Shown here piece after piece: positions 10,392 to 22,050 of a stretch of DNA of 64,000 bases. This stretch comes from Poecilobothrus nobilitatus. Its lineage: Eukaryota > Arthropoda > Insecta > Diptera > Dolichopodidae. How positions within the stretch are numbered: the first letter of the stretch is position 1; the number at the start of each line of letters is the position of its first letter. The translations under genes and the position numbers were made by a program. Under the pieces are notes generated by a model. That model made no database searches, had not been told where the DNA came from, and saw nothing but the letters and a program-made list of their open reading frames with translations. The stretch lies in the NCBI GenBank assembly GCA_947095535.1, contig OX352772.1, positions 314,536,018 to 314,600,017 of the forward strand, in the 5' to 3' direction.

Positions 10392-10997
10392 CTAAAAATA
10401 TATTATATAAAAAAATTTTAATTATTTTTTTTTTTTTTAAGTGGTTTAAATAAAAAAATAAGAAAAATTATTTATAAGTAGTTATATATATAATTTATTT
10501 CTAAATTTTGAATAGTATATAAAAAGACGACTTTTAAAAAACCGTTTATATCTTACAAAATTTCAGTCTCAATACTTAAGTATTTTTGTTAATTCACTTA
10601 TAATACGCTTAATCATTCAGTTACTGTTAAAAGTATTTTAGCTCAATGTAGCTCAATGGTCTATTTTCCACGTGTCGTTAAGAATATGCTTTTTTGTTTA
10701 AAATTAATCATACGTTTCATATCCTCATACCAACAAACTAATTTTGTGGAGAGGATTTTCTGTTGTCACGAAAAAGAAAATTATCATATTCTCGAACTAA
10801 TGCGATAATAATTAATAACAAATAAAAATTTTTAATAGGGTCCGAAAAAATTTTATATATATACTTTTGATTTATTCTTTTTTAAATGAAAGGAAAATAA
10901 TCGACAGAAAATATATTTTGAAAGTTTAAAATTGAAATTTATCTAGTTTGAAAATTATGAAATTAATTTGTATTACATATTAAAAAAAAAAAAAATT

Positions 10998-11463
10998 CGA
11001 ATAATATGCTTATAAGTTTCACTATGTCGGTCTGTTTACAATATTTCTACAAGTCTGTTTACAATACTTCTACGTTAAAAATAGAACAATGAAATTTTAA
11101 CCACGGATATGTCCTGTAAAAAATTTTTTTTTTTTATTTAATGCATTTCTCTGTCACATAAATGTGGACGGGAAATCACGCAGCCTTTCCTGTTCAGGGG
11201 TGGCTGTAAATGTGCTAAAAGGGTATAACTCTGGGATTCGAACCCACATTTCCTCAGTGTTTACAGCGTATTTCATACGATCTCACTCACTAGGCCACCG
11301 AAGCCCCTGTAAAAAAATTGATCTCATAAACCGTAAGTGTTTTATTATAAGATTACAAAAAAAAAATACAAATTTTCGTGCAAGTCACAGTATTTTAAAC
11401 TATTTTTATTGCCTTTTGAAATATATATATCTTTAAAAACCTTTGGGTTTCATTCTACTTTGT
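10998..11463 (+). mobile_element. Family B relic with internal deletion, split by a SINE
   Basis: The left piece (to about 11123) has TATAAGTTTCACTATGTCGG, CTGTTTACAA twice and TTTTAACCACGGATATG. The right piece (about 11330-11463) has TTTTCGTGCAAGTCAC and CTTTGGGTTTCATTCTACTT, the two ends of the 31.3-kb copy. The middle is lost, and the SINE at 11127-11307 sits between the pieces. Confidence 0.6.
11127..11307 (-). mobile_element. tRNA-derived SINE, copy 2, full length with target-site duplication
   Basis: The minus strand begins GGGGCTTCGGTGGCCTAG (box A region). Box B is GGGTTCGAATCCC. The body contains ACAGGAAAGGCTGCGTGAT and ends in an A-rich tail. CTGTAAAAAA flanks it on both sides (11114-11123 and 11307-11316), a good target-site duplication typical of L1-type retrotransposition. 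Confidence 0.85.
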
Positions 11464-12737
11464 TTTCATTTTGTATACATTTCGTTTTAATTTAAAAATT
11501 AGATAAAACTCATTTTCATATGGATATTATCACATATTATAAAATCTGAATGTCATGACATAAATACTAGGAATGTCATAATACTAGAAATGTCATAATA
11601 CTAGCAAGCTGATAATATAAGAATCATATCATCAATAACCATATCATGCAATACATAATTTAGCATACAAAAGTTATAATGATCTACTGATGAGTTAAAA
11701 GAAATCGATAACATAAATAAATTTAAAATTAAGCACATTATTTAAATTTAATAAGAAATATGTGAATAATAAAAAATAATAAATAACATTAATTTTAATT
11801 ATTAAATTGAAAACTATAATTTTAGCTTAATACCAAATAGAAAATTTGGAATAGATGGAATAGATGGAATAGAATTTCTGGTTATAACAAAAAAAAAAAA
11901 TCTTTGATTATTGAATTAATTTTTATGACAATTTTTGAATTAATGCACTGATTTGTATTTTTGTATATTGTATTTTGTAATTTTATAATAATTTAAAACT
12001 CTATTCGAGCGATTGGGTTTTTTGGAGATGATGAAATAAATAAATAAATAAATAAGCAAAAAAAAATAAACACAGAAATCCTTAAAAAAATATCAAAATC
12101 GATCATATTAATTTATTTTGTTTTTGTACACTTTTCGCTTCAATTTTTATTTTACACATATGAAATGAAATTTTTACACACACATATAGATAAGTAACAT
12201 TGCTTAAAAAATACAAGTGGAAACGTAAAGTGTAGTTGAGCATCAGTTTAAAAAATACACATGGAAACTGGGTCAATAAAATTTTTGATCAATATATAGA
12301 AATGTCACATTTTATCTTTTATATATAATTAAAGGTATATTATCTGTCATTTTACATTTTAAACTTTGACGCAAGTATCTTTCATTATGAATAATAAAAT
12401 AATTTATATTTGTAATATTTTTGAAAGTTTCATTTATAATATCGACTATCAAATTTTAGGGATACAATTCTCATAATTTGTTGTTTTCTTTTCTAATTTC
12501 CATAATCACTACTTTAACAAAATCATTTTTTGTTTTCAATCATTCCTTTGACAGTGAAGAAAATTGTTAGTATTTTTTAGACTTCAATAATTCAATAATT
12601 AAATTTTGTTTATTTTTTATTTTTTAAATTATATTTATTTTTATTCAAAAATATACAGATACATATAAAATAAAAATTAATTTTTAAATATTTAATAATC
12701 TTAGTCGAAAAAATTTTTATTTTGAAGTTGAAACCTT

Positions 12738-12801
12738 TTAAATATCATGTTTTGGATTTATAATTGATAATTGTGCTCCACGATTTATTACCATAACATC
12801 G
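12738..12801 (-). CDS. Candidate alternative terminal (tail) exon a of the SVWC locus
   Basis: The minus strand shows the acceptor AAATTTCAG followed by a phase-2 frame of 20 codons and TAA. The peptide includes VINRGAQLSIINPKHD. Joined to exon 2 (TC/C) it gives Ser; joined to the internal donor of exon 3 (AC/C) it gives Thr; both are in frame. An AATAAA (reverse strand) follows shortly after the stop. The peptide resembles the tails at 10325-10391 (LPIISPEKDI) and 4547-4598 (RGPVLLRSNPNEDP), which argues for real, related coding exons. Use in transcripts is not shown. Confidence 0.5.
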
Positions 12802-14041
12802 CTGAAATTTATTTAATAATTTATCTTAATTGTTAAAAGTTTATATTATATTAATATATTAATAATTAAAATGTAATCATTTAAAATACAATATAATATG
12901 TAATTTAATGCAAAGGGGTAATTGAATAAAAAAAAATCTAGGTATAAATATGTAGAAATCCTTGGTACTAAGACAGAAATTTTTTGCATAACCCTATTTG
13001 TAAAGATCCCATATAAATAGATCTTTAAAATCGGTAAGAAGCCAATGTTCAAATGGTGTTAATTCAAATTTTATAGAATAGTTTTCAATCATTAAAACGA
13101 AATAATTAATTAATTACGTGTTAAAGAAATAAGGACGAGTTTCAAGTTTGTCACTAGTCAAACGAATGAGTTTAAAAAAGTTTCAATGTCTCACCAGTTA
13201 AATATTTGTGCGTTAAAATCTCGTGTTTAAAAAAAAAATATATTCATTTGATGCCATGAATGTCAACTCACAAAATCCAAAAACTTAAAATACAAACACC
13301 GCAATATGAAAATCGGTGGTTGTGATCTGAAATTGTTTTTAATAGTTGGGATTTTTTTTTACATTTCATATTTAAATGATTAAATATATTGATTGACTTA
13401 TTTTGATATTGATATCACTGGCGTATTCTGGCATTTCTGAATGGCTAAAACTTGATTTTATAACCAAATATGAAGTTTTTCACATAAATATTTCAATATC
13501 AAAGCATTTAAAAGAATTCCAATAAAAAATATTTAAATAAATTACGGTTGTCGGCTTCAAATTCCTGTGAATTCCTACAACTATAAAATCCCTTCTAATT
13601 TTTCTTTCTACATATGCATGACATTTTCCATTACATTTTCCATTTGCATCTTTTCGTGATATTTTATAAAAAATATCGTGAAAATCCTAGTTTTTGACAA
13701 GTAGGATTTAAAAATGTGAAGTTTTAAAAAACGAAATTCAAAAAAAATAAATTTATAAAAGTGTGAAATTTAAATTCGCGAGATTTCAATATGCTTTCGT
13801 ATTAAAAATTGAAATCTATATTATATTTTACAAAAAAAAAAGGGTAATATTAAGAAATCATATATCAATTAAAAAATGGCAGCTCAATTTAATCAGAGAA
13901 TTAAATCGGAAATCAAGCAGAGATAAAATCGAAATATAATTTAAAAAGAATTATATTTAATAAATTAATGTCAAAATTAAATACATATTATATGTATCTA
14001 ATATTTATATTTTAAATTAAAAAATAAAATTGTTTTAATAA

Positions 14042-17000
14042 TTACGTTTTATTGCAAATTGAACAGCATTCAGTCAAAATTTTTGGATCATCATCTACTT
14101 GGCAAGCATCGCACCTTAAAATAAAAAATTTTTTTTTTTTTTTATGTTTTAAAAACATTATATAAAATTTAAAAAAGAAAATGAAAACATATATTCATAT
14201 TATATATAATGAAATAAATTAATTAAAATACATATAAAATAAAATAATAAATTTAACAAACCTTTATGTTTTTTTTTTTTTTTTTTTTATTATGAAATGT
14301 TGCTTTTGTTCCATTCCCATTTTAAATGTTTTTAAAATACACAATATCATATTAATATTAAGTGTAAAGCAATTATTTAATTTTTTTTTTTTTATTTAAG
14401 ACACATTTTTTGTTATTTATGATAAAAACTAAATTTAATTATTATTAAAAAAAAGTTTTTATCACAAAATTTTTTTTTTTTATTACACGAATTTTAGCGG
14501 TTTTATTTAAAATTTTAAAATCACATACAAAATTTCTTTTTAAACAATTTTAACTCTTTTCACTATTTTTAAAATCGCAAATCCAAATTTCGATTTAAAT
14601 TAAATACAAACACGACGGTATTTTTTTTTTTTGACGAAGTTCTCATGGTATATGGTATACGGAACGTAGAAACGTAGCTCTCATAGTATAAAAAATGTTC
14701 CACTACTTATTTGTCACTTTAAAGAAGACGAGATAGATATGGCAAAGTATATATATATCCTTACTCCGGATTGAATTCTAAATTGATTTTGCCATGTACG
14801 TGCGTTCATTAGTTTACACGATAATTTAAAAAATAATAGGGCTAGGATTCTGAAATATTTACCATTTGAAAATTAATTTCATTGTAAAATTGTTTCTTTT
14901 GCTATTGATTTTAAGCAAGTTCGATCGACGGGACCGAGTATTTATCATGTAACTTCTTTTTTTATATGAGCATAATTTTGTGTTTATATTAACAGGCTAT
15001 TTAAAGAAGTTAAGTTATGTTAACGACTTCTGAAAAATTTGGTTAGTTTAGAACAGTAGATTCGAGTAAATGCCATAGAGCTCAAAAATTTACAATAATA
15101 TATTTCTTAACCAAGTAAGTCAGACATTTAAATTTTTTTTAATAGATGATTAAAATGTATGGTAACAGTATAATTAATGTTCGTACGTATACGGATATAC
15201 AGAGTTGACACAAACGACTATACAATGTTTTTACTTATTTGTTTTACTTGTTTAAATACTTGGCAAATATTTTGGTGACTGTTTCGTCTTTAAAGTTTTT
15301 GTTTCTTATTTAACTTTGTCATTTTGAAATATGTATAACAATCAAGATTTTTTCTAAGTAGTTACCACAAGAAAATAGATGTTGTGATATTTCATCCAAT
15401 TTCATTAGTTATATCGGAGACAATTAATGAACCATTAACGTAAAATGGAAAGTTCTTACATAGAAATTAAAAAAAATTAATTCATGACAATTCTTAAAAA
15501 GTCCAGTCAAAAAAAATTAAAAAATTTTTTTTAAATAATTTCATTAAAATTTTTCAAAATTATTTTAATATTGAATTTTAATAGTATATATAAAAGAATG
15601 TTTTAGTAAGAATAAGAAAGCATTAAAAACTGCATTTTTGCAAAAATAAAAAATTAATATTGCATATTGCAATAGTACAAATAAATGTTATGAGAGGTTA
15701 TGAGATTAATATTATGAGATAACTTTTACAGGTTAATTTTTTTACTATTTTTAATACTTCAATTAAGTATTTTGAAAATAATTTTGATATAGAAGGCGTT
15801 AAATAATAAAATTTATTTATAGAACAAAATTTTAAATATTGAATTTACTCAAAATTAATTAAAATTTTTATATTTTGATTCAATATTTCAGCCATTTATA
15901 AAATTTTAATTTCAATTAATAATAATTAATAAAAATTAATAATTAATAAATAAATCTTTAATCATAAGAATTTTAATATTCGTTTCATTTAAAAATCATA
16001 AAGATTTCAAAAAAAAAAAAAAATCTACTTTTCAACTAAATAATAAAGACGTTATTTTTGAAATCTTCGAAATTTTTGAAAAAAAAAGAATTAACCATTA
16101 ATATTATATTAATAATTAATTTGATTTATACATCATGTGTGAAACTGAAACTCTATCTCTATGTTTAATATTTTTATTAATAAATCATTTATTGAGTTTC
16201 AAAAAATTTATTAAGTGAAGATGACAGCTAGATGCTGTTGAAATTGTAATTCGCATAAATAAATAAAAATTTTTTGAAACTCAATAAATGGTATTGTTCT
16301 TTTATTAATAAAAAATAAAAAATAAAAAACAAAAAATATTAATAATTAAATTATTAATCTTTCATTTTCTACATATTAAATTTATTACATTTCTAGATTA
16401 TGATTTCCTAGAAAATACTGACAATGAATTAAAATTTTTATGTATGTATTTAGATCTTAACCAAAGTGATCTAATAAAAAAATTGATGAATACAAAAATC
16501 TTCAATTTTTAAAATAACTGATTCTATAAGGAAGTTTATTAAAATTATCATTTTATAAAATGTATGTAGAAGAGAAATTAATCATTACCATATTATATAT
16601 TCTATAATATATAAACTCAAAAATTCCGGAATTATAATGTAGACATTATGGCCAAATATAATAAAAATAATATATAGGGTGTATCAAAATGTATAGACCA
16701 AAAGAAGATTCAGATGTTTAAAACAAAGTTTGTAGGAAAAGTTGGATTCTGGATTTTCAACCGTAGTTTAAGAGAATAGCGTTTCTAATTTTTTTTTTTT
16801 TATTTCGAAAATAAATTGGTTTAGTTTTATATGTATAATATCTAAACTGTAAAAAATAACAGTAAATATGATATTTTTTTAGTCTTCGTTATAAGCTTTA
16901 AGATTTTGTATTGTTGTATACCCCAATTTTACATAATTTTGATTTTATAGACATCAAAAATAAATAAATTTATTTTAAAAATAAAAAAATTTTTAAAATC

Positions 17001-19406
17001 GTATATTTCAATGATAAACAGTTGAGAATAAAATCGCCTCACTTAATTGACGTTTTATCTCATCCCTTCCTCTATATTAATTTTATCGCGAAACACCCTG
17101 TATATTGATTAAAAAAAAAAAAATTATATTATAATGTATTTGTTATCAATTTTAAATAAATCGCATTTTATATTATTCGCTGTTGAATATTATTTCTGAT
17201 AAGTACCATTTAAATTTCTAATGTATTATATTTAGTTATTTATTTTGTTAATACGGAAATTTAAATTAATATAATATAAAAAAAAAAAAAAACATTATAT
17301 TATTAATAATTATTGTAAAGTTTCAAAACTCAAAGTTTAGTTCAATTTTAATTGATTTCATTTGAAAAAAACTTAACGGTCGACAGATTTCAAAATTTCA
17401 ATTCAAAATTTATAAAAGATAAAGTAAATATGTACATATATATAATATATTTTATATACAAACATTCAAGTATTATAATATTATCTACAATATTTATATT
17501 AACATCCACCAAACCAACCATACCATAATGTTATATTTAAAAATAAAATATAAATTAAAGAATTGTCCAAAAGACCAAAAATTCAATAAAAAAAATTTTG
17601 AAATGCAAGCTTTTATTTATTTATTAAATAAAAAATAAATTAAATAAATATAAATTAAAAGTAAAAAAAAAATAGAATTAATTACATTTTTGTGAGAATC
17701 ATTAAATCACCCATTGTTTCATTTTATTTAAATTAATAGCGATAAATTTCAAAATTATTTTTATTATTTTGTTTTTATTTTTGTTTTTTTATTGATAAAA
17801 GATGATCTAACGTTTCAGTAATCATTAGATTCTAGGTGCTTAGTGTACCGTTAAAACATAGAAAAACCTATTCGGCAATAGTTGGTGTTAAGTTTCTCTA
17901 AATTTATATAAATATGATACCACGTTAACGGAAAATGTTTTGAAACCTTCTCAAATCTATGTCAGACAGTTCACTTAGATCTTGAAAAATGAAACTACCC
18001 AGATTTTCTCGCCTTATTCTCAACAGGCTAATTAATTATTTTTATTTACTAATGTATAACTGTACTCAATAAGACTATAGCTTTGAAGTAACTTTATATA
18101 TAAAAAATATTAACTCTTTCATTAATATACTAATTGATTTGGTACTGGTATTGGTCTGAAATTTTAAGCTACATATATTACATAACTCAAAAAGCAAAAA
18201 AAAAAATTAATGTTTTAGTTATAGCATTATTATGTTTGATTCCAAGATGAAATACAGCATTTAATCGTATGTAATATTACATATACATATATGTATATTA
18301 CATTTAAGATTATTTTTTTTTTGTTGTATTTGAGATTAAAGAAAACTTCCGGTAAAGATTCTATTCCGGTTATAATTTATTAAAAATTTTATTCTATTTA
18401 TGCCACTAAGTTCTATAAAAGTGTTAGGAACATCTTAAATATTTTAAAACAAATAAAAGAAAAATTACAGACCAATTAAATAACTGTTAAAATTATCAAA
18501 TTAATAAAACGACTATACTAAAGAATAATAAATTTTTATATTTATTTTAATCCTTAGTTTTTTTTATTATAATTTTAAAATTTATTCAAATATTAAAGAA
18601 GAACCCCTAAATCTGGTATCATTTAAATAAAACGAGTGTTTTAAAATTTTTTGACCAAAAAAAAATATGTCAAGGTTAATACGAATTGACAAAAAAACAA
18701 AAAAAAAAAAAAATAAACAAATAAAAATATGAACAATATGTTTATCACTATGATCAATTTCGGTTATAACTGGAATTAACTATTATTATTGTTTTGTTTA
18801 AAAATCTATAGATACTTTTTAATAATTTACTTAATATAAGTATACATTATTACAATATTGGGTTTTTAATGTTTATCTCTCACAATATGCATTATTTTTT
18901 TTTTTTAAACTAATAGTTAATAATTAATATTAATTATTAAACTTACGATTTTTCAATTGTATATTCTCCATTTTCATCACATTTTATTATTTGACAATCA
19001 GTTGGTAAGACTAAATGTTCACCAGCTTTTACTTTAACATTTTTTTCCGTAACCATGCAATATTTTGTTTTTGTTTCATCTAGGAAAACACAATTAGTAT
19101 GTGATTTAAAAAAAAAAAAAACAAAAAAAAAAAAATTAAAATAAAAAACACCAAATGGATAATTAATTAGTATTATCTTATAATTAAGTATATTTTATTA
19201 TTTTATTTTATTAAAACATTTTTTTTTTTTGTTTTTAATTTTTAATTATATAACAAAACAAACAAAACCAAAAAAAAAAAAAAAACAAAACAAGTAAAAA
19301 CAAGTTAAAAACATATTAATATCAAAAATCACTATATAGGTATACCTTGAGCCAAAATTATACCAAAAATATTTAATAAAACGAAAATCACTAAAAACGA
19401 CTTCAT
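14042..19406 (-). CDS. Secreted single-domain von Willebrand factor type C (SVWC) protein, three-exon model
   Basis: Coding exons are 19346-19406, 18947-19079 and 14042-14114, giving 88 residues. Exon 1 begins MKSFLVIFVLLNIFG, a hydrophobic signal peptide ending near AQ at residue 20, so the product should be secreted. Introns are 266 bp and about 4.8 kb. Junctions are AAG/GTATAC to CCTAG, and ATC/GTAAGT to TTTTAAG, in phases 1 and 2, and the frame stays open through both. The mature part has eight cysteines at about 28, 49, 54, 66, 69, 81, 82 and 85, including CDAC and a terminal CC-x-x-C (ECCSIC). This number and spacing, with the vicinal pair near the end, is the SVWC pattern known from arthropod secreted proteins such as the Vago group, some of which respond to infection or nutrition. 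That role is family knowledge, not shown here. Further 3' exons downstream may replace or extend exon 3. No paralogous exon 1 or 2 was found. Confidence 0.8.
16186..16291. mobile_element. Small inverted-repeat element
   Basis: The left arm CATTTATTGAGTTTCAAAAA and its reverse complement at the right (TTTTTTGAAACTCAATAAATG) are about 26 bp long and separated by about 55 bp. Confidence 0.6.
17825..18010 (-). pseudogene. LINE 3'-end relic
   Basis: Its reverse complement aligns with 34330-34470: CTGACATAGATTTGAGAAGG, AACTTAACACCAACTATTG, GAATAGGTTTTTCTATG and ACCTAGAATC. The translated scrap LSELSDIDLRRFQN fits the LINE C-terminus seen at 34.0 and 51.1 kb. Confidence 0.6.
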
Positions 19407-19656
19407 TATTGTAACGTTTTCAAAATCAAACTGATTTTTAATCTAAAGATCTGGATTCACCAACAATAAAACCAAAAAAAAAAAATTGAGAAAACTGTGA
19501 AAAATTATAAAAAATCAATAATTAAAAATCTCAAAGTTTAACAAAAAAAAAAAAAAAAAACAAATAAAATAAAATTATTTCACCCAACTAAAAAATTGCT
19601 CTCACTTTTTAATTGGCGTCTGAAAATTATTAACTTAAAAAATCAAATGATGAACG

Positions 19657-19663
19657 CTTTATA
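19657..19663 (-). promoter_or_regulatory. TATA-like box upstream of the SVWC gene
   Basis: On the minus strand the sequence reads TATAAAG about 250 bp upstream of the start codon. It sits in one of the few less A/T-monotonous stretches before exon 1. A start site would be expected around 19620-19635, and a TCAGACG initiator-like string lies nearby with its A at 19621. In such A+T-rich DNA a TATA match is weak evidence on its own. Confidence 0.3.
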
Positions 19664-20568
19664 AAGGGAAACTTGTTTCTCTGTCAAACTCTTAAAACAA
19701 AAAAAAAATACTACAAAAATATAATATATACCTATCTATATACATATTACATATATATTTAAATTAAAAAAATATTAAAGACTAAGGCAACAACCAAAAC
19801 AATCAAACAAACAGAAAGAGAAAGAAAAGCAGTAAAAGAAAGAAAGAAAAAAAAAAAATTTTAATCAATGTCAATATTACATAAAAATATTATACAGCAA
19901 TATTAATATAAAACGAAAAACAAAAAAAAATTATTTAAATATTAAAACAACAACAATTATAATAAATCAACAATAATATACAATGATTAAAAAAAAAAAA
20001 AAAAATAATATTATAAGTACCTACAATATTAAAAAATATGATAGGTATGTCAACTATACGTATTTTAAATAAAAAATAAAAAAAAAAATAATAAAACATT
20101 GTCATTGTATCAGATACTTAATAAGTTATTAAAGTTATTAGTTAATAAAAAAAAAAAAAAAAAAAAACAAAAGAAATAAAAAAAAAAGATTATAAATCGT
20201 GAAGAAATAACACGATATTAAAGATGAGTATAATAAAAAAAAAAAAAAAGTTTTAATAAAAAATTGAAAACTTTGGAAAAGAAACAGGTACTTAACGTTT
20301 TATCTGAATAACTGTTTTATAATTGATATAAAGATTATATATTATACTTATGTACATATACTTATTATACGTATACATATCATATTCGATTCTCTTGAAT
20401 TTAATTACTTTATTTTAAGGTTAATTAAAATATTTTCTTGCAATTATGATGCTTCTTTAATAATTGCATATATAATTGTAGCTATATAATAAAAAAAAAA
20501 AAAATATAAGTACATATAAATATAATTATTAACAAATCGTTTTATTTATCATTTTATTTATTAAATTG

Positions 20569-20612
20569 TGTTTAATATTTTCTAATAGAGGTGTTAGAAA
20601 ATATTAAACGCC
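20569..20612. repeat. Near-perfect hairpin
   Basis: The arms GTTTAATATTTTCTAA and TTAGAAAATATTAAAC (16 bp, extendable by a G-T and a G-C pair) surround an 8-base loop TAGAGGTG. Function unknown; it may be the core of a MITE. Confidence 0.7.
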
Positions 20613-20756
20613 TCAAGAGTTTCAAAGAAAAAATAAAATTTTTTAAAGAAATTGTTTGATTAGTTTTTCTTTAAGGTGGCGTTTAAGCTTAAAACCAGAA
20701 AAGAGATTCTAAAATTATAGAACGGGATACTGTTAGCTAAAGTAATACTTAAAGAA

Positions 20757-20975
20757 AGAAAATTCGAATAGAAAATGACAGTACATGCAGATTCTGTCAA
20801 AAAGAAGAGGAAACTCCAGGTTACATAATCAAAAACTGCAGAGCTTTACTCTGAGTAAGATATGTACACCTAAGAGCATATTGCTTAGCCAAAGATGAAC
20901 TGTCATCAATAAACCCTATACATAATCTTTATTTTCTTAGAGGCAGTATAGAGTTGACAGAAGTATTATGAGTGT
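20757..20975 (+). pseudogene. LINE C-terminal relic
   Basis: The frame reads ENDSTCRFCQKEEETPGY then IIKNCRALL, a stop, then VRYVHLRAY. It matches the LINE C-terminal CRFC...EEETxxHIxxxCxAL motif. One in-frame stop is present and no upstream domain is seen. Confidence 0.7.
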
Positions 20976-21756
20976 AGGTAAAATCAACAACAATTAGCAC
21001 AATTGATCTGCATCAAAAGGTCGATTTATAACTCTTCAATAACATGCTAATCTGATTGTATATCTATAAGCTTCCTTGATTTTTTAGATTTTCATTCAAC
21101 TTATTTATTCTCTTCTCATGATTAAAGAAAAAATTAGTATTTTTTTACTTAGTTGACTTCTTCTCTGCGAATATTTTAAAATTATATGCAAATTTATTTT
21201 CTAAATTATATGAAATATTTTTAAGGTTCATCAGATGAATGGTTGATTTTCAGTATTCAGTATTAAATTTTTTTTATGCTTACTAATTGGTGAAATGTTG
21301 TATTGTAAGGTAGATAAACTTGTCTACACCATTGATGCATTTTGGAGCAAGAGTAAAGGTATATTAGGAAAATTGGAATAATATGGATAATGAATAACGT
21401 ATAATGCACATATTTCAATAAGAAGCAGTACTATATTTTAGTAAGAAGCAGCCTAACCCACACTAACTCACGAGTTTTAATCTTTAAAATAGTTTTGTTA
21501 TAATAAAGAAATGGAAAAACCAATATTAACATTTTGTTTCAAGTCAATATCATTAGCAACAAAAATTTAAGAGTAATAAAATTCAAAAAAATAAAATTTT
21601 CAAATTGAATTCTGATTCTGAATTCCTCATATAGGAAGGTGGTAATATTTTAGAAGCATGATTTATCTATGTCTAATTTACTATTTTTCATATAGAAATG
21701 TCAAAATTTAATACTTTTGTAGCGAAGCCGGTAAGCATTGACATACTATATTATAT

Positions 21757-22050
21757 TAGTATTGATTTTAGAGTTGGATTCAAATCAGAATTGTCCCCTT
21801 TTGTAGAATATTTTAATTTATTTATGTATATATTATGTATACGTGAGATTTAGGAGGGATTTTATAGTTGGATTCAAAATCAAAATTGCTGCTTTTTGCA
21901 AAATGTGTGTATATATATGTATATATGAAAGATTCTAAATTAGAAGGATTTTAGAGTTGTATTCAAATCAGAATTCAATTCAAAATCAGGATATTCCCCT
22001 TTTACGAATATTTAAATATATGAGGAGATATATGGGATATTTAAGAACCT
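21757..22050. repeat. Three-unit minisatellite, about 95 bp per unit
   Basis: GATTTTAGAGTTGGATTCAA begins units at about 21765, 21857 and 21948. Each continues with AATCAGAATT and a CCCCTTTT-like block. The apparent open frame at 21957-22385 crosses this array and has no recognisable domain; I do not call it a gene. Confidence 0.65.

Larger units (their letters stand above)
14115..18946 (-). other. Large intron 2 of the SVWC gene: mostly non-coding A+T-rich DNA
   Basis: It contains poly-A/T tracts, a diverged dispersed repeat at about 14920-15095 that resembles 37250-37430, a small hairpin element at 16186-16291, and a LINE relic at 17825-18010. A possible phase-2 mini-exon at 18122-18155 (acceptor ATTTCAG, ten codons PIPVPNQLVY, stop) is too short to trust. 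Confidence 0.5.

Noticed and set aside
10708..10800. Less A+T-rich segment that might have been a missing cysteine exon before tail b
   Set aside because: The minus-strand reading meets a stop at once in the required phase and lacks the CC motif.
18122..18155. Possible mini-exon (acceptor ATTTCAG, ten codons, stop) in the phase of the other tails
   Set aside because: Only 34 bp, it lies between exons 2 and 3, and it has no homology to the other tails; such matches occur by chance in A+T-rich introns.
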